The notes beneath the pieces were generated by a model. That model was given only the letters and a program-made list of their open reading frames with translations, was not told the origin of the DNA and did not search any database. The position numbers were made by a program, and so were the translations under genes. DNA of 64,000 bases from Stutzerimonas kunmingensis (GTDB taxonomy: Bacteria > Pseudomonadota > Gammaproteobacteria > Pseudomonadales > Pseudomonadaceae). Position 1 is the first letter of the stretch; each line of letters begins with the position of its first letter. Positions 1-10,551 of this stretch are shown piece after piece. The stretch covers positions 248,001-312,000 of the forward strand of contig NZ_FORS01000001.1 of the NCBI RefSeq assembly GCF_900114065.1, given 5' to 3'.

Positions 1-12
1 GACAGGACCGCG

Positions 13-783
13 ATGCAGAAACTGATGCTCCTGCTGCTGACCGTTTTCCCGCTGAGCATCCTGGCTGCCGAGCCTGTCGCCGTATGGGCTTACCAACCCT
101 CGCCGCCCTTTGCCTCGGGGCAGAACCCCGGGCTATCCGAAGCACTGGTGCAGTTGCTCAACGAGCACCCGACCAACCAGGACCGCTACGACTTTCAGTT
201 GACCCAGTTGCCGCGCAAACGTCTCGACGCGCGCCTCAAGGGCAAAGAGCCTGGCATTCTGCTATGGGCCACGCCGGACTTCTTTCCCGAGCACCTCACC
301 GCCAGCGCCAGTTGGACCCGGCCACTGCTGTGCGACATCCAGGATTTCGTTTCCCATAAAGACAAGCCGGTCGACTATCACGGCCCGAAGTCCCTGCATG
401 GCCTGCGTCTGGGCGGCGTGCTCGGGCATCTCTACCGGGCGCTGGAAGGCGACATCGACAAGGGCCTGATCCAGCGCGAAGACGTGCACAACGATCTGCA
501 GAACCTGAACAAGCTGCTGAACCAGCGCATCGATGTCGCGTTGATGCCGCGCTCCTCACGGCTGTTCTTCAGCCTCACAGAGGTGCCGGACGCACCGCTG
601 CATGTTTCGCCACGCCCGCTCTATGTCTTCGACCGGCATGTGCTCATGACCGCCAGCCTGCCAGCCGAAACCACGCAGTTCGTGCATCAGCTTATCGCCG
701 ATCTGCCGCACAGCGCGCGCTGGCAGACCCTGCTCAGGCGCTACGGCCTGCAAGAGATGAGTGCGCCCTGCCCCAATTATTGA
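13..783 (+). CDS. Exported solute-binding-like protein
   Basis: Encodes 256 residues with a clear signal peptide: positive N-terminus, Leu-rich core (about residues 4-17) and an Ala-Ala-type cleavage site near 18-19. The mature part resembles the periplasmic solute-binding fold of family 3 (amino-acid/polar ligand binders), which Pseudomonas often encodes as free-standing periplasmic sensors without a transporter. No ABC permease or ATPase lies nearby, so a transport partner is not evident. The gene begins 12 bases into the window, so the ribosome-binding region is only partly visible. The family assignment rests on overall composition and length and is moderate; the ligand is unknown. Confidence 0.6.
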   Translation: MQKLMLLLLTVFPLSILAAEPVAVWAYQPSPPFASGQNPGLSEALVQLLNEHPTNQDRYDFQLTQLPRKRLDARLKGKEPGILLWATPDFFPEHLTASASWTRPLLCDIQDFVSHKDKPVDYHGPKSLHGLRLGGVLGHLYRALEGDIDKGLIQREDVHNDLQNLNKLLNQRIDVALMPRSSRLFFSLTEVPDAPLHVSPRPLYVFDRHVLMTASLPAETTQFVHQLIADLPHSARWQTLLRRYGLQEMSAPCPNY

Positions 784-861
784 GCGAACGTAAGCGCCAC
801 TGGCGAATCGAAGCTGGCACGGCTCATACTGGCGAAAAGAGAACGGAGTACCAATTCAGCC

Positions 862-1410
862 ATGAAAAAGGCACTGCTGGTCAGCCTGCTGTTGACCCTC
901 GGCGGCTGCGCCACTCAATCCTGCGACCGCGACTGGAACGACCAGTGTCGTGCAGAGCGACTGCTTTACCAAAACGATTTGATGCAGGCGAAGATTCTGA
1001 TTTCGATCGGTGACGAAGACAGCTACGAGCTTGCCCAGGCGCTGCTCGATCGCAGTGCGAAGCTGGATCGGCGCGGCGAGACGGAGTTCTATCAGGCGTT
1101 GCTGCTGATCCGCCAGGGTCCAGAGCCATCGGAAGTGCTCGACCTGTTGGAGAAGGCCAAGCGCAAGGGCCACCCCCATGCGGTAGCGCTGCTCTACAAG
1201 ATCTACCACGAGCCGTACCTGCTCAACGAAGCAGACGAGGATCGCGCAGAACGCTACCGCGACGCCTACGGCGAGCTGGATGTCGCGCGCAGCGGCTATC
1301 CATCATTCGACAAATCGCTGGCACTGGTGAATCAGCTGGTCGCACCGCCACCGCCATCGGTCCCGTATCAGGCGCCCTGCCCGCAGCACTGTCTGGAGCA
1401 GTCCCGCTAG
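862..1410 (+). CDS. Small outer-membrane or periplasmic lipoprotein, helical repeats
   Basis: Encodes 182 residues. The N-terminus has a short basic and hydrophobic stretch ending in a lipobox (Leu-Gly-Gly-Cys, Cys at about residue 15), so it is expected to be a lipoprotein. The rest is rich in Ala/Leu/Glu helices, including a segment (about residues 85-110) that reads like a Sel1/TPR-type helical hairpin (EKAKRKGHPHAVALLYKIY). This suggests a protein-protein interaction scaffold, but no partner is apparent. It lies 78 bp downstream of the solute-binding-like gene on the same strand. The specific family is not recognised; lipoprotein export is the well-supported part. Confidence 0.65.
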   Translation: MKKALLVSLLLTLGGCATQSCDRDWNDQCRAERLLYQNDLMQAKILISIGDEDSYELAQALLDRSAKLDRRGETEFYQALLLIRQGPEPSEVLDLLEKAKRKGHPHAVALLYKIYHEPYLLNEADEDRAERYRDAYGELDVARSGYPSFDKSLALVNQLVAPPPPSVPYQAPCPQHCLEQSR

Positions 1411-1439
1411 CTACGGGCCGAGGGCCTGCTGTTACCGCT

Positions 1440-1628
1440 TCAGGGCGCCGGGGTCTGCGATATCCGCGGCTCCTCGTCGCCATCGGCCACCGCACGCGCT
1501 TCCTGTTCGGTGGCATAGGGACCGCCGACGATGGTGCCGTTCAGCTCCACCACCCAGCACACGGCCCAGGTCGGGCGCCAGGCCTTGGGTACGTCTTCGC
1601 CGCTGAGGTGCTTGATCTGAGAGGTCAT
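1440..1628 (-). CDS. Small conserved-looking hypothetical protein
   Basis: Encodes 62 residues on the minus strand between two convergent or divergent plus-strand lipoprotein genes. A good ribosome-binding sequence (GGAGAAAAG) sits just upstream of its ATG, which is the main reason for calling it real. The sequence contains two Trp-rich strands (around WRPTWAVCWVVE) and an acidic Pro-rich tail, with no signal peptide or membrane segment. The function is unknown. Confidence 0.5.
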   Translation of the reverse strand: MTSQIKHLSGEDVPKAWRPTWAVCWVVELNGTIVGGPYATEQEARAVADGDEEPRISQTPAP

Positions 1629-1806
1629 GGCTTTTCTCCACTGCTGCTGGGTAAGTCGGCCGCCCCATATCGTCGGAACGACTCCATGTAGGGAAGACCA
1701 CAGGCCAGCCGCCTTTGCTCGCCGGTACCGACGAAACGGTCCGCCAGCCGAACCCCCGGCGCTGCCGTGGCTCTACAGAACAGCCGCCGACGCTCGAGGA
1801 AAGACG

Positions 1807-2670
1807 ATGCGCCCCATTGCCAGCCTGCTCCTGCTGACCCTGCTCTGCGCCGCGCTGTTGAACGGCTGCAGCCGCGCCACCCTGGTCTATCGCAACCTCG
1901 ACATGGTCGTGCCCTGGACGCTCAACGACTATCTCGACCTCGATAACCGTCAGAAGGACGAGCTGCGCGAACGCCTGCGCGAGCACCTGGCCTGGCACTG
2001 CAGCACGCAATTGCCGGAACTGCTGGCCAACCTCGAACAGCTTGAGCGCGAAACTGCTGGCGGCCAGCTCGATCGCCGCGATCTCGAACCACAGTACCGC
2101 GACGTCCGCGACGCCATGCACAGCGTTGCCGTGGAGATCACCCCCACCGCAACGGACCTGCTGCGTGCCCTGAGCGACGAGCAGGTCGCCGAACTGCGCA
2201 ACGCGCTGGAGGAAAACCGAGAGGAGTACCGGGAGAAATACCTGGCTCCGCCGCTGGAACGGCAGATTCGCGAGCGCGCCGAGCGCATGCAGGAGCGTCT
2301 GCAGTACTGGTTCGGCCAGTTGAACGCGGCCCAGCGTCAACGTGTGCTGCTCTGGTCTCACGCCCTGAACGAGCAGAACAGCCGCTGGCTGGGCAACCGC
2401 GAGCGCTGGCAAGAGCTGCTGTTGGCCGCGGTCGAGCAGCGCCACCGCGCCGATTTCGATGACCGCATCGCGCAGCTGCTGCAGGAGCGCGAGGCGTTGC
2501 TGAGTACGAACGATCAGGCCGCGTTGCAGCGTGCCGAGCAGGCCGGATTGGACCTGGTGGCCGACCTCTACAGCCTCGCCGACGAAGGGCAGCGGACCCA
2601 CCTCAGCGGGCGCCTGGCGCAGCTGCGCACCGACTTCAGCGACCTGAAATGCCTGGCGCCGACAGCCTGA
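1807..2670 (+). CDS. DUF6279-type lipoprotein
   Basis: Encodes 287 residues starting at an ATG preceded by AGGAAAG. An earlier in-frame ATG at 1627 is rejected because the intervening stretch has no export signal and no ribosome site. The chosen start gives a signal sequence ending in a lipobox (Leu-Asn-Gly-Cys, Cys about residue 20). The remainder is almost wholly alpha-helical, with many Arg/Glu-rich segments and repeated LxxxLRxxL patterns. This is typical of the DUF6279 lipoproteins common in Pseudomonas, whose role is unknown. Family recognition is from memory of the N-terminal pattern (YRNLDxxVPWxLxDYxDL). Confidence 0.7.
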   Translation: MRPIASLLLLTLLCAALLNGCSRATLVYRNLDMVVPWTLNDYLDLDNRQKDELRERLREHLAWHCSTQLPELLANLEQLERETAGGQLDRRDLEPQYRDVRDAMHSVAVEITPTATDLLRALSDEQVAELRNALEENREEYREKYLAPPLERQIRERAERMQERLQYWFGQLNAAQRQRVLLWSHALNEQNSRWLGNRERWQELLLAAVEQRHRADFDDRIAQLLQEREALLSTNDQAALQRAEQAGLDLVADLYSLADEGQRTHLSGRLAQLRTDFSDLKCLAPTA

Positions 2671-2841
2671 TCCCTGGTGGCTTGGGCGGTGAGTGGGTTG
2701 AGGCAGGTTCGGATGAACATGGCTGCAAAACAAGGCGCTGCGACGGGTCCTGGCGGGCCATGGCAAGGAGCAGCAACCCAGCATCGGGGCCATGGGCGCC
2801 GAAATTGACCAGCTGCATTTACCAGACGGGCTACTGACCGC

Positions 2842-5800
2842 TCAGCGTCTGGCTGGCGTCAGCAGACGGCGCGCCTCGCGCTGGGCATCCTCGTCCAGTT
2901 CGACCAGCCATTGCGGCTTGCCCGCCGCCAGCACAGCCACCGGCAGCCCGTCGCGAAGCAGGATCCGATTTGCCGCCAGGGCCGGCACCCTGGAGCCCGG
3001 TAACAGAGTGCCGAGCTGATTGAACGGATCGACCGCGGACACCGCCAGCATCTCGCCGGTCAGCGGCCGCTTGCGCACCTCGCGCAGCAAGCCAAGCGCC
3101 TCCGGCAGAGCGAACTGCTCGCCCGCCACCGCCGCGACAAAGCGCCCGCCGCGAATCTCGCCACGGGCTTCCAGCCGATGGTAGACCCGCAGCAGGTCGC
3201 GCCAGGGCGGCAACCAGTCCGCTTCACGCGCCAGCAGGCGCCAGCACACCACGCCGTAACGGCGCAGCAGCACACGGGCAATGTGCTCCAGCGCCTCTGC
3301 ATCGAACGCCGGTGTTCTTGCCTCCTCTTCGCCCGCTCCAGACTTGCGCACCAGTGCCCAGCGGCCGGCGTCGTCCATCCCGCCGATAAAGGCACCACCA
3401 CGGCTTCGTCGGGCCGTGCGCGAGCGCTTGCTCGCCGGCGCCAGCAATGCGCGCAGACCGGCGAAGCTGTCGGCGTTCACCAAACCCACCGCCACCAGCT
3501 CGCCAAGGGCATCCTCCAGTTCGCTGCGCAGCAGATGCGCGTCGTGCTGCAGCTCATCGAAGAACAGCGCGCCCTGGGCGTTCAGACATTCGAACACCCG
3601 CTGTGCCCGTGAAGACAGCTCCGGCGCCGGCGCGTCGCTGGCCAGTGCATACCAGGTCGGTAACTGGCGCCGCGGCAGTAGCACGATCGGCGTACCGCGC
3701 ACCGGCCCGCCGCTGGCCCTGAGTCGCCCGGCCAGCCGCGTCCAGACAATGCGGCCGGAGCGGCACAGCTCGTCCAGCCAAGTGCCGCCATAATCCTTCA
3801 GGCGCGCCGGCAAGAGATCGGCTTCCCACGCTGCGGCGGCGGCCTGAAAGCCCTCCAGCTGTTCGACGACCGTGGCCAGCGCCTCGCGCCCCTGCATGCG
3901 CGTGGTCGCGGACAGATGCTGCCAGTCAGCAAGAAAGCGCATGAAATCGACACGTTCGACCGGCTCGATCTCCCGTCGCAGGCGCTTGACCGTGTAGCGA
4001 TGGATACGCGCCAGCAGATGCCGCTCGCACCACTCCTCCTCCACTGCGCCAGCGCTGAAACGCCCGCGCATCACGTAACCCTGACTTTCCAGACGGACCA
4101 GCGCCGCCGCGACGGCAGAGGCCGGTAACGCCAGCGGCCGCGCGATCAGCGCCACCGGCAGCGGGCCGAAGCCGCTCAGCCGCGCACGAATCAGCTCGAC
4201 CAGTACCGCCTCTTCCTCGATTGACTGATCGTAACCGCCAGGCGCCTGCAGATGCGGCTGGAACGGGGCCTGCGGATAGACCGCGCGCAGCAGCATCAGG
4301 CGCTCCAGCGGCAACCAGAGGACACGGTCGTGCGCCACCTGCATGCGTGTCGCGCGGCCGCCACGGGCCAGTTCGGCCAGCCATTCGCTCCATTGTGGCT
4401 GTGCGGCGGTCTCGGCTTCGGCAATGCAACCGAGCGCTGTAAGCGCCTCGTGCAACTCGTCGGCACTGCGCGCCTCGGGCCAGGCCTCCTCACGCACGGC
4501 GGCGATCGCTTCCGGGTCCAGCGCGCCCAGATCGTCAGCCGACTCCGGATCGCTCCAGCGCCGCGCGAGCACCGCCTGGGTGCGGCGCTCTTCCAGCGGC
4601 GCATCGTCGAGAAAGGCGTAAGGCCGCGCGCCGAGAATCTCCATGGCCAGCGGCGACGGCGCGGGCAGATCACGCGCCAGCAGTTCGACCTCGCCGCCCT
4701 CCATGCGCCGCAACAGCGCGAGCCAGCCTTCGCTATCCATAGCCTCGTGCAGGCAGTCATCGAGTGTCTGGCGTACAAGCGGATGATCGGGAATCTCGCG
4801 CTCGCCGATGATGTTTTCCAGGCAGGCAACCTGGTCGGGAAAGACCGTGGCCAGCAGATCGTCGCTCTTCATTCGCTGTAGCTGCGGCGCGACCTTGCGT
4901 CCGCCGGCCATGCGCGGCAACGCCAGTGCCGTGGTGGCGATCCAGCGCCAGCGCACACCGAACAGCGGCGCATCCAGCAGTGCCTGGATCAGCACCTGCT
5001 CGGCACTGGCCGAATGCAGGTAGCGCCAGACTTCCCCCAGCGGAAAGCTGTGACTGGTGGACAGCGAAAGAATGATGGCGTCCTCGGTGGCCGCCGCCTG
5101 CAGCTCGAAGTTGAAGGTGCGGCAGAAGCGCTTGCGCAGTGCCAGCCCCCAGGCGCGATTGATGCGGCTGCCATAGGGCGAATGAATGACCAGCTGGGTG
5201 CCGCCGGACTCGTCGAAGAAGCGCTCCATCACCAGCCGCTGCTGAGTCGGCAAGGCGCCAAGTGCGGAGCGGGCACGCGCCAGGTATTCGACAATCTGTC
5301 GCGCGGCGGTTTCCGTCAGGCCAAGGGTGCCGGTAAGCCAATCGATGGCGGGCGACAGGTCCACCCTGCCCACCGCCGCCCCCTCAGCCAACCGTCGATC
5401 GATCTCGTCACGCAGCCGCGCCACGGCAAAGGACAGCTCGTCGCTGCGCCCTGGCGCCTCGCCCAGCCAGAAGGGAATGCTCGGCGGCATGCCCTGGGCG
5501 TCTTCGACACGCACCCGCCCGGACTCGATCTTGAGGATGCGATACGAGGTGTTACCCAGCTGGAACACATCGCCGGCCAGGCTCTCCACCGCGAAGTCCT
5601 CGTTCACCGTGCCGATATTCAGCCCCTGCGGCTCCAGCAGCACGGCATAGTCGGCGTTGTCGGCGATGGTGCCGCCGGAGGTCAGTGCGGTCAGGCGGCC
5701 ACCGCGCCGGCCACGCAGGCTGCGCGTCGCGAGATCACGGTGCAGATAGGCGCCGCGGGTTCCGTGGCGGGTCGTATAGCCCTCGGCGAGCATTCGCAGC

Positions 5801-7161
5801 AGTGCCTGGAAGGTCGCATCGTCGAGCGCGGCATAGGGCGTCGCGCGGCGAAACGACTGCAACAGCTCATCCTCGCCCCACTCACGACAGGCCACTTCCG
5901 CGACGATCTGTTGCGCCAGCACGTCCAGCGGCGCGTGCGGGATCTTCAGCGTGTCCAGTTCGCCACGACGTACGGCGTCGAGCAGCGCGGCACACTCGAT
6001 CAGGTCGTCGCGGGAGCTGGGGAACAGCCGGCCCTTGGACACGCCGGCGACCTGGTGCCCGGCCCGCCCAACCCGCTGCAGGAAAGCCGAAATCGAGCGT
6101 GGCGAGCCAAGCTGGCAGACCAGTTCGACATCACCGATGTCGATGCCCAGCTCCAGCGAGGCAGTGGCCACCAGCACCCGCAACTCGCCGCGCTTGAGCT
6201 TCTGCTCGGCGCTCAGCCGCTGTTCACGGGCCAGACTGCCGTGATGCGCAGCGACCACCTCTGCACCCAACCGCTCGGCCAGGTGGCGGGTGGTGCGCTC
6301 GGCCATGCGCCGCGTGTTGACGAACACCAGCGTGGTGCGATGCTCGCCAGCCAGTGCCGCGAGACGGTCGTAGACCAGCGCCCAGGCGTCGTTGCTCATC
6401 ACCGCTTCCAGCGGCACCAGCGGCACCTCCAGCGCCAGGTCGCGGGCGCGGCCATGGCCGATGTCGACGATCTCGCACGGTCGCTCGACGCCGACCAGGA
6501 AGCGCGCCACCGCATCGATCGGTTTCTGCGTCGCCGACAGGCCGACCCGCACCAGCGGCCGATTGCAGAGCGCTTCCAGTCGCTCCAGCGACAGCGCCAG
6601 ATGGCTGCCACGCTTGTTGCCGGCGATGGCGTGAATCTCGTCGACGATCACGCTCTGCACATCGGCGAGCATTTCGCGCCCAGATGCCGAGCCGAGCAGC
6701 ACATAGAGCGATTCCGGCGTGGTGACGAGGATATGCGGCACGCGCTTGCGCATGGCGTTGCGCTCGGCCTGCGGCGTGTCGCCGGTACGCACCGCGGTGC
6801 GGATTTCCAGCGCGGGTAGCCCCAGACGCGCCAGCTCCGCGGTGATCCCGGCGAGCGGCTCCTCCAGGTTGATATGGATGTCGTTGGACAAGGCCTTCAG
6901 TGGCGAGACATAGAGCACGCGCGTCGCGTCGGCCAGGCCGCCCTCGGCCAGCCCCTGCTGCACCAGACCATCGATGGCGGCGAGAAAGGCGGTCAGCGTC
7001 TTGCCCGAACCTGTGGGTGCGGCCACCAGGGTCGAACGACCGGCACGGATCAGCGGCCAGGCAGCCGCCTGGGCCGGCGTCGGTGCGGGAAAACTGCGGG
7101 AAAACCAGCCCGCCACGGCGGGGTGGAAACGGCCAAGCGGATCGACGGATGACGTGGTCAT
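2842..7161 (-). CDS. lhr: Large ATP-dependent helicase Lhr
   Basis: Encodes about 1439 residues, the expected size of the long form of Lhr, a superfamily 2 DNA helicase. With the start at 7161, Walker A (PTGSGKT) is at residues 49-55, the DEIH box at 174-177, a GLSAT motif near 206-210 and motif VI (QRVGRAGH) at 361-368. The Lhr winged-helix and core domains and a long C-terminal extension follow. An upstream in-frame ATG at 7230 would add 23 residues, but neither start has a strong ribosome site; 7161 is preferred because homologues begin close to the DPLGRFHP segment. Lhr family proteins are 3'-5' translocases implicated in nucleic-acid repair. The gene stands alone on its strand. Confidence 0.9.
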   Translation of the reverse strand: MTTSSVDPLGRFHPAVAGWFSRSFPAPTPAQAAAWPLIRAGRSTLVAAPTGSGKTLTAFLAAIDGLVQQGLAEGGLADATRVLYVSPLKALSNDIHINLEEPLAGITAELARLGLPALEIRTAVRTGDTPQAERNAMRKRVPHILVTTPESLYVLLGSASGREMLADVQSVIVDEIHAIAGNKRGSHLALSLERLEALCNRPLVRVGLSATQKPIDAVARFLVGVERPCEIVDIGHGRARDLALEVPLVPLEAVMSNDAWALVYDRLAALAGEHRTTLVFVNTRRMAERTTRHLAERLGAEVVAAHHGSLAREQRLSAEQKLKRGELRVLVATASLELGIDIGDVELVCQLGSPRSISAFLQRVGRAGHQVAGVSKGRLFPSSRDDLIECAALLDAVRRGELDTLKIPHAPLDVLAQQIVAEVACREWGEDELLQSFRRATPYAALDDATFQALLRMLAEGYTTRHGTRGAYLHRDLATRSLRGRRGGRLTALTSGGTIADNADYAVLLEPQGLNIGTVNEDFAVESLAGDVFQLGNTSYRILKIESGRVRVEDAQGMPPSIPFWLGEAPGRSDELSFAVARLRDEIDRRLAEGAAVGRVDLSPAIDWLTGTLGLTETAARQIVEYLARARSALGALPTQQRLVMERFFDESGGTQLVIHSPYGSRINRAWGLALRKRFCRTFNFELQAAATEDAIILSLSTSHSFPLGEVWRYLHSASAEQVLIQALLDAPLFGVRWRWIATTALALPRMAGGRKVAPQLQRMKSDDLLATVFPDQVACLENIIGEREIPDHPLVRQTLDDCLHEAMDSEGWLALLRRMEGGEVELLARDLPAPSPLAMEILGARPYAFLDDAPLEERRTQAVLARRWSDPESADDLGALDPEAIAAVREEAWPEARSADELHEALTALGCIAEAETAAQPQWSEWLAELARGGRATRMQVAHDRVLWLPLERLMLLRAVYPQAPFQPHLQAPGGYDQSIEEEAVLVELIRARLSGFGPLPVALIARPLALPASAVAAALVRLESQGYVMRGRFSAGAVEEEWCERHLLARIHRYTVKRLRREIEPVERVDFMRFLADWQHLSATTRMQGREALATVVEQLEGFQAAAAAWEADLLPARLKDYGGTWLDELCRSGRIVWTRLAGRLRASGGPVRGTPIVLLPRRQLPTWYALASDAPAPELSSRAQRVFECLNAQGALFFDELQHDAHLLRSELEDALGELVAVGLVNADSFAGLRALLAPASKRSRTARRSRGGAFIGGMDDAGRWALVRKSGAGEEEARTPAFDAEALEHIARVLLRRYGVVCWRLLAREADWLPPWRDLLRVYHRLEARGEIRGGRFVAAVAGEQFALPEALGLLREVRKRPLTGEMLAVSAVDPFNQLGTLLPGSRVPALAANRILLRDGLPVAVLAAGKPQWLVELDEDAQREARRLLTPARR

Positions 7162-7278
7162 GCCGATGAATATGGTGGCGCCCCGGCCTTTGCACAAGCG
7201 ACAGCCGGTCGGCGGTCGGGAAACGGCCATGGGATATGGCGGTCAACTTGAAACATCCGCAACGCAACGGAGATGACC

Positions 7279-7584
7279 ATGACCACCACCCCGCTCAGCC
7301 TCGACAACGCCATGCAACTGGCCTCGGAAGCCTTCCTGCCCTGTGGTTGCGTGACCAGCGCCAACCCCGAGGACGACAGCTTCGGCTTCACCGTGATGAA
7401 CGGCAGCGGCGAGGAAATCACCCGCGTGGCGCAGGTGCGCGACTACGCCGACCCGCTGCGCATGGCACAGGTGATCGAGCAGACCCGTCAGGAGCTGATC
7501 GACAAGGGTTGCACCCTCGAACCCTGGAGCATGCCGTTCATCACCGACGACAGCGCCATTCCGGAAACCACGCCGAACTACTGA
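7279..7584 (+). CDS. Conserved hypothetical protein, small acidic
   Basis: Encodes 101 residues. Two ATGs compete (7273 and 7279). GGAG touches the first and is 6 nt from the second, so 7279 is chosen. The protein is acidic and soluble, has a Cys-Gly-Cys at about residues 22-24 and no membrane segments. It is followed 9 bp later by the short-chain dehydrogenase gene, so the two are probably co-transcribed. It is not a family to which I can assign a function. Confidence 0.6.
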   Translation: MTTTPLSLDNAMQLASEAFLPCGCVTSANPEDDSFGFTVMNGSGEEITRVAQVRDYADPLRMAQVIEQTRQELIDKGCTLEPWSMPFITDDSAIPETTPNY

Positions 7585-7593
7585 GGAGCGGCC

Positions 7594-8286
7594 ATGAGCG
7601 ATCACGTGCTGCTGATCACCGGCGCCTCATCCGGTATCGGCGCGGCAACCGCACGCCTGGCAGCGGCGGCCGGCTACCGGCTGGCGCTCGCCGCGCGCTC
7701 CGAGGACAAGCTGCAGCATCTGGTCGATGAAATCGGGCCGCAGCGCGCCCTCGCCATTCGCTGCGACGTGACCGATTACGCTGAGCAGCAAGCCATGGTG
7801 CAACGCGTGCTCGATCACTACGGCCAGCTCGATGCGGTCTACGCCAACGCCGGCATCCCCGGCAGCGAGGGCGGTTTCAGCGGCGCCGATCCCGAAGTCT
7901 GGAAAACCATGCTGCTGACCAACGTCTACGGCGTCGGCCTGACCCTGCGCTGCACCCTCGCTGCGCTCAAGGCCAGCCGCGGTCATCTGCTGCTCACCGG
8001 CTCGGCAGCCGGGCGCTTCGTCATTCCCGGCTCGATGTACAGCGCCAGCAAATGGGCGGTGACCGGGATGGGTCTGAGCGTGCGCGAAGAACTGCGCGGC
8101 AGCGGTGTGCGAGTCACTCTGATCGAGCCGGGCATGGTCGACACGCCGCTGTTCGACAAGCCGCCAGCCTATGCCCTGCAACCGGAGGATGTCGGCCGCG
8201 CAGTGGTCTATGCCCTGTCGCAGCCGGCCCATGTCGACGCTAACGAAATCCTGATTCGCCCGACGCCGCCGGTCGACGGCGAGTAA
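7594..8286 (+). CDS. Short-chain dehydrogenase/reductase
   Basis: Encodes 230 residues, the usual size of a classical SDR. It shows the N-terminal NAD(P) fold with the Gly-rich loop TGASSGIG (about residues 8-15), a YANAG motif near 85-90 and the active-site YSASK around 148-152 after a conserved Ser (TGSAAG). A GAGGAG ribosome site precedes the ATG. It shares a transcript with the small gene just upstream. The substrate cannot be deduced from sequence. Confidence 0.85.
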   Translation: MSDHVLLITGASSGIGAATARLAAAAGYRLALAARSEDKLQHLVDEIGPQRALAIRCDVTDYAEQQAMVQRVLDHYGQLDAVYANAGIPGSEGGFSGADPEVWKTMLLTNVYGVGLTLRCTLAALKASRGHLLLTGSAAGRFVIPGSMYSASKWAVTGMGLSVREELRGSGVRVTLIEPGMVDTPLFDKPPAYALQPEDVGRAVVYALSQPAHVDANEILIRPTPPVDGE

Positions 8287-8288
8287 CC

Positions 8289-9104
8289 TCAGCGTTCATC
8301 GCTGCGCTGTTGCTGTTGTTGCAGGCGTCCCGACTCGATGATTTCCGCCCGTCCGGCCCCATCGTCGTGACGATGCTCGCCGGCCCCCCGCACCCGCTGC
8401 AGCTGAATCACTTCACCTTTCTCCCAGGCATTTGCCGCCGGATCGACCGTCGGCTGCGGGATCGACTCGCGACTGCGACGGATCGCCTGGGTATCCACGT
8501 CGAGACGGTCGTCACGGGCCTTTTCCAGCGCCGGGTCCAACTGGCCATCCGCGGTAAAGCCCATCATCAGCGCCGGAATTCCATAGGGCAGTTCCTTGTC
8601 GCGGTCGGTATGCCAGGTGTGCCAGGTCTTGCCGTAGGTGCTGACCACCTGCTCCATCAACTGCTTCTCCGCCACCTGCGGCAGGCCAGGTGCAACCAGC
8701 GAGCCGGACTTCACCTCGTAATCGTGGCTGTGCCAAAGCTTCTTCTCGTCCTCGGGCAGTGTCGCGAACAGGCGCGTGCTGATGATGTATTCGACGCCCA
8801 TGAGCTTGGCATTGCTGCCATTGCCGTCGTAGATCAGCGCCTGCATCAGGTCCTCGTTCACCCGCGTGACGTAGTGGTGCGCCTCCATCTGCCCATCCAT
8901 GTCGCCGTTGTAGAAGTGAAAGCCGTTGAGGTACGCGCTCACTGCATCCAAAGGCGCCTTGCCCTGCAGCAGCTTCGCGCCAACCTCGAGGGTGCGCGTT
9001 TCGGCGCTTTTCGGCGCGCCCGCAGCGTCGGTATAGGACGCCGTATTGTGCTGCCCGCAGGCAGCCAACAGCAGCGCGGAACTCAGAACGAATAACTGTC
9101 GCAT
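8289..9104 (-). CDS. OBAP (DUF1264)-family lipoprotein
   Basis: Encodes 271 residues from an ATG at 9104 preceded by GGGGATCGAG; an upstream in-frame extension lacks an export signal. The start yields a lipoprotein signal (ALLLAAC, Cys about residue 16). The central part (about residues 45-200) carries features of the oil-body-associated-protein/DUF1264 family, including the His-rich DGQMEAHHYV and THWHT-like (KTWHTWHTD) segments. The family occurs in bacteria and plants with unclear biochemical role. The C-terminal tail is Gln-rich. It is convergent with the SDR gene, with only 2 bp between them. Confidence 0.65.
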   Translation of the reverse strand: MRQLFVLSSALLLAACGQHNTASYTDAAGAPKSAETRTLEVGAKLLQGKAPLDAVSAYLNGFHFYNGDMDGQMEAHHYVTRVNEDLMQALIYDGNGSNAKLMGVEYIISTRLFATLPEDEKKLWHSHDYEVKSGSLVAPGLPQVAEKQLMEQVVSTYGKTWHTWHTDRDKELPYGIPALMMGFTADGQLDPALEKARDDRLDVDTQAIRRSRESIPQPTVDPAANAWEKGEVIQLQRVRGAGEHRHDDGAGRAEIIESGRLQQQQQRSDER

Positions 9105-9253
9105 GGCTCGATCCCCTGCTTTGCTCATACAGAGTGACCAGAGCGCGGCCGCTTTTTCTTCCTGTTCGCCAAGCCGGCCGGCAGAAACTTTTGCCCGCCG
9201 CGCCGGGTCGCTATGGGAGGCCGTTTCGGTCGTCAAACCCGAGGGGGACAGCC

Positions 9254-10549
9254 ATGGGAAACCTGGCAGAGCAGCCACATTCGCACCCGGTACTCGCCGA
9301 ACTCGACCTGTTGCTGCAGCGTTACCGGCAGGTTCGCGCCACCAGCGAGGCGATCTGCATGCCGCTGCAGGTCGAGGATTACGTCATCCAGAGCACGCCG
9401 GAAGTCAGCCCGCCGAAATGGCACCTGGCGCATGTCAGCTGGTTCTTCGAGACCTTTCTGCTGTTGCCTTATCTGCCCGGCTACCGGCGACTTAACGAGG
9501 CCTACGACTACCTGTTCAATTCCTACTACCAGACTCATGGCCTGCCCTTTCCGCGGGCGCGGCGCGGTGTGCTATCCCGCCCGGGTGTGGACGAGATCTA
9601 TCGCTATCGCCGCCACGTCGACCAGGCCATGGGCGAACTGCTGAGCAATCCGCCGCGCGAGCAGGCTGCCGAAATCGTCCGCCGCGTCGGCCTCGGCCTG
9701 CAGCACGAGCAGCAGCACCAGGAGCTGCTGCTGATGGACATCAAGCACATCCTCGCGCAGAACCCGCTGCACCCGGTTTATCGCGACGATCTCGCCCAGC
9801 CCCGGCCCAGCAGCCCCGAGCGCCCGCGCTGGCATGAATACGCCGGCGGTGTGCAGCACATCGGGCATGCCGGCAGCGATTTCGCCTTCGATTGCGAAAC
9901 CCCGCGACATCGCCAGTTCGTCGAGGATTTCCAGCTTGCCGAACGATTGGTGAGCAACCGCGAATACCTGTCGTTCATCACTGACGGCGGTTATGCCCGC
10001 CCGGAGCTGTGGCTGTCGGACGGCTGGGACCTGATCCATCAGGCCGGCTGGAACGCTCCGCTGTACTGGCTGCGCGAGGACGCCAGCTGGTACGAGATGA
10101 CCCTTGGTGGTCTACGCCCGCTGGACCTGGAGGCACCGGTCTGTCACATCAGCTATTACGAGGCCGATGCCTTCGCACGCTGGGCCGGTGCGCGGCTGCC
10201 GAGCGAAGCGGAATGGGAAGTCGCCGCCGCCGACCAGCCATTGCGCGGCAATTTCCTTGAAAGCGACTACCTGCAACCGGTCGCCGCGCCGCCTGGCCAT
10301 GACGGCCCGAGGCAGCTGTTCGGCGATGTCTGGGAGTGGACCGCCAGCGCCTACCTGCCCTATCCGGGTTTTCGCCCGCTGGAGGGCAGCCTCGGCGAGT
10401 ACAACGGCAAGTTCATGTCCGGCCAGATGGTCTTGCGTGGCGGTTGCTGCGCCACGCCGGAATCCCACCTACGGGTCACCTACCGCAACTTCTTCCAGCC
10501 GGCCATGCGCTGGCAGTTCGCCGGGCTGCGCCTGGCCAGAGGGCTCTGA
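9254..10549 (+). CDS. egtB: Ergothioneine-type sulfoxide synthase EgtB
   Basis: Encodes 431 residues starting after GAGGGGGACAGCC. The N-terminal DinB-like domain (about 10-165) contains the metal site of EgtB enzymes: a His in WHLAH (57/60) and the HxxxHxE motif (His151, His155, Glu157 in HEQQHQE). The C-terminal formylglycine-generating-like fold (about 190-430) ends with the GDVWEWT signature and an Arg-rich core. EgtB enzymes join a sulfur donor to hercynine using a non-haem iron and oxygen. The next gene, 2 bp downstream, is the hercynine-forming EgtD, which strongly supports the call. No EgtA, EgtC or EgtE homologue is nearby, so the sulfur donor and the lyase step are open. Confidence 0.88.
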   Translation: MGNLAEQPHSHPVLAELDLLLQRYRQVRATSEAICMPLQVEDYVIQSTPEVSPPKWHLAHVSWFFETFLLLPYLPGYRRLNEAYDYLFNSYYQTHGLPFPRARRGVLSRPGVDEIYRYRRHVDQAMGELLSNPPREQAAEIVRRVGLGLQHEQQHQELLLMDIKHILAQNPLHPVYRDDLAQPRPSSPERPRWHEYAGGVQHIGHAGSDFAFDCETPRHRQFVEDFQLAERLVSNREYLSFITDGGYARPELWLSDGWDLIHQAGWNAPLYWLREDASWYEMTLGGLRPLDLEAPVCHISYYEADAFARWAGARLPSEAEWEVAAADQPLRGNFLESDYLQPVAAPPGHDGPRQLFGDVWEWTASAYLPYPGFRPLEGSLGEYNGKFMSGQMVLRGGCCATPESHLRVTYRNFFQPAMRWQFAGLRLARGL

Positions 10550-10551
10550 AC

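Noticed and set aside
1432-2793. Minus-strand open frame (453 codons) overlapping the DUF6279 lipoprotein and the 62-aa gene
   Set aside because: Overlaps two better supported genes and shows no domain or ribosome site.
5014-6819. Long plus-strand open frame (601 codons) inside the lhr region
   Set aside because: It lies wholly antisense to the helicase, whose motifs are complete. Its composition (Gln, His, Arg, Gly) is typical of antisense frames in high-GC DNA.
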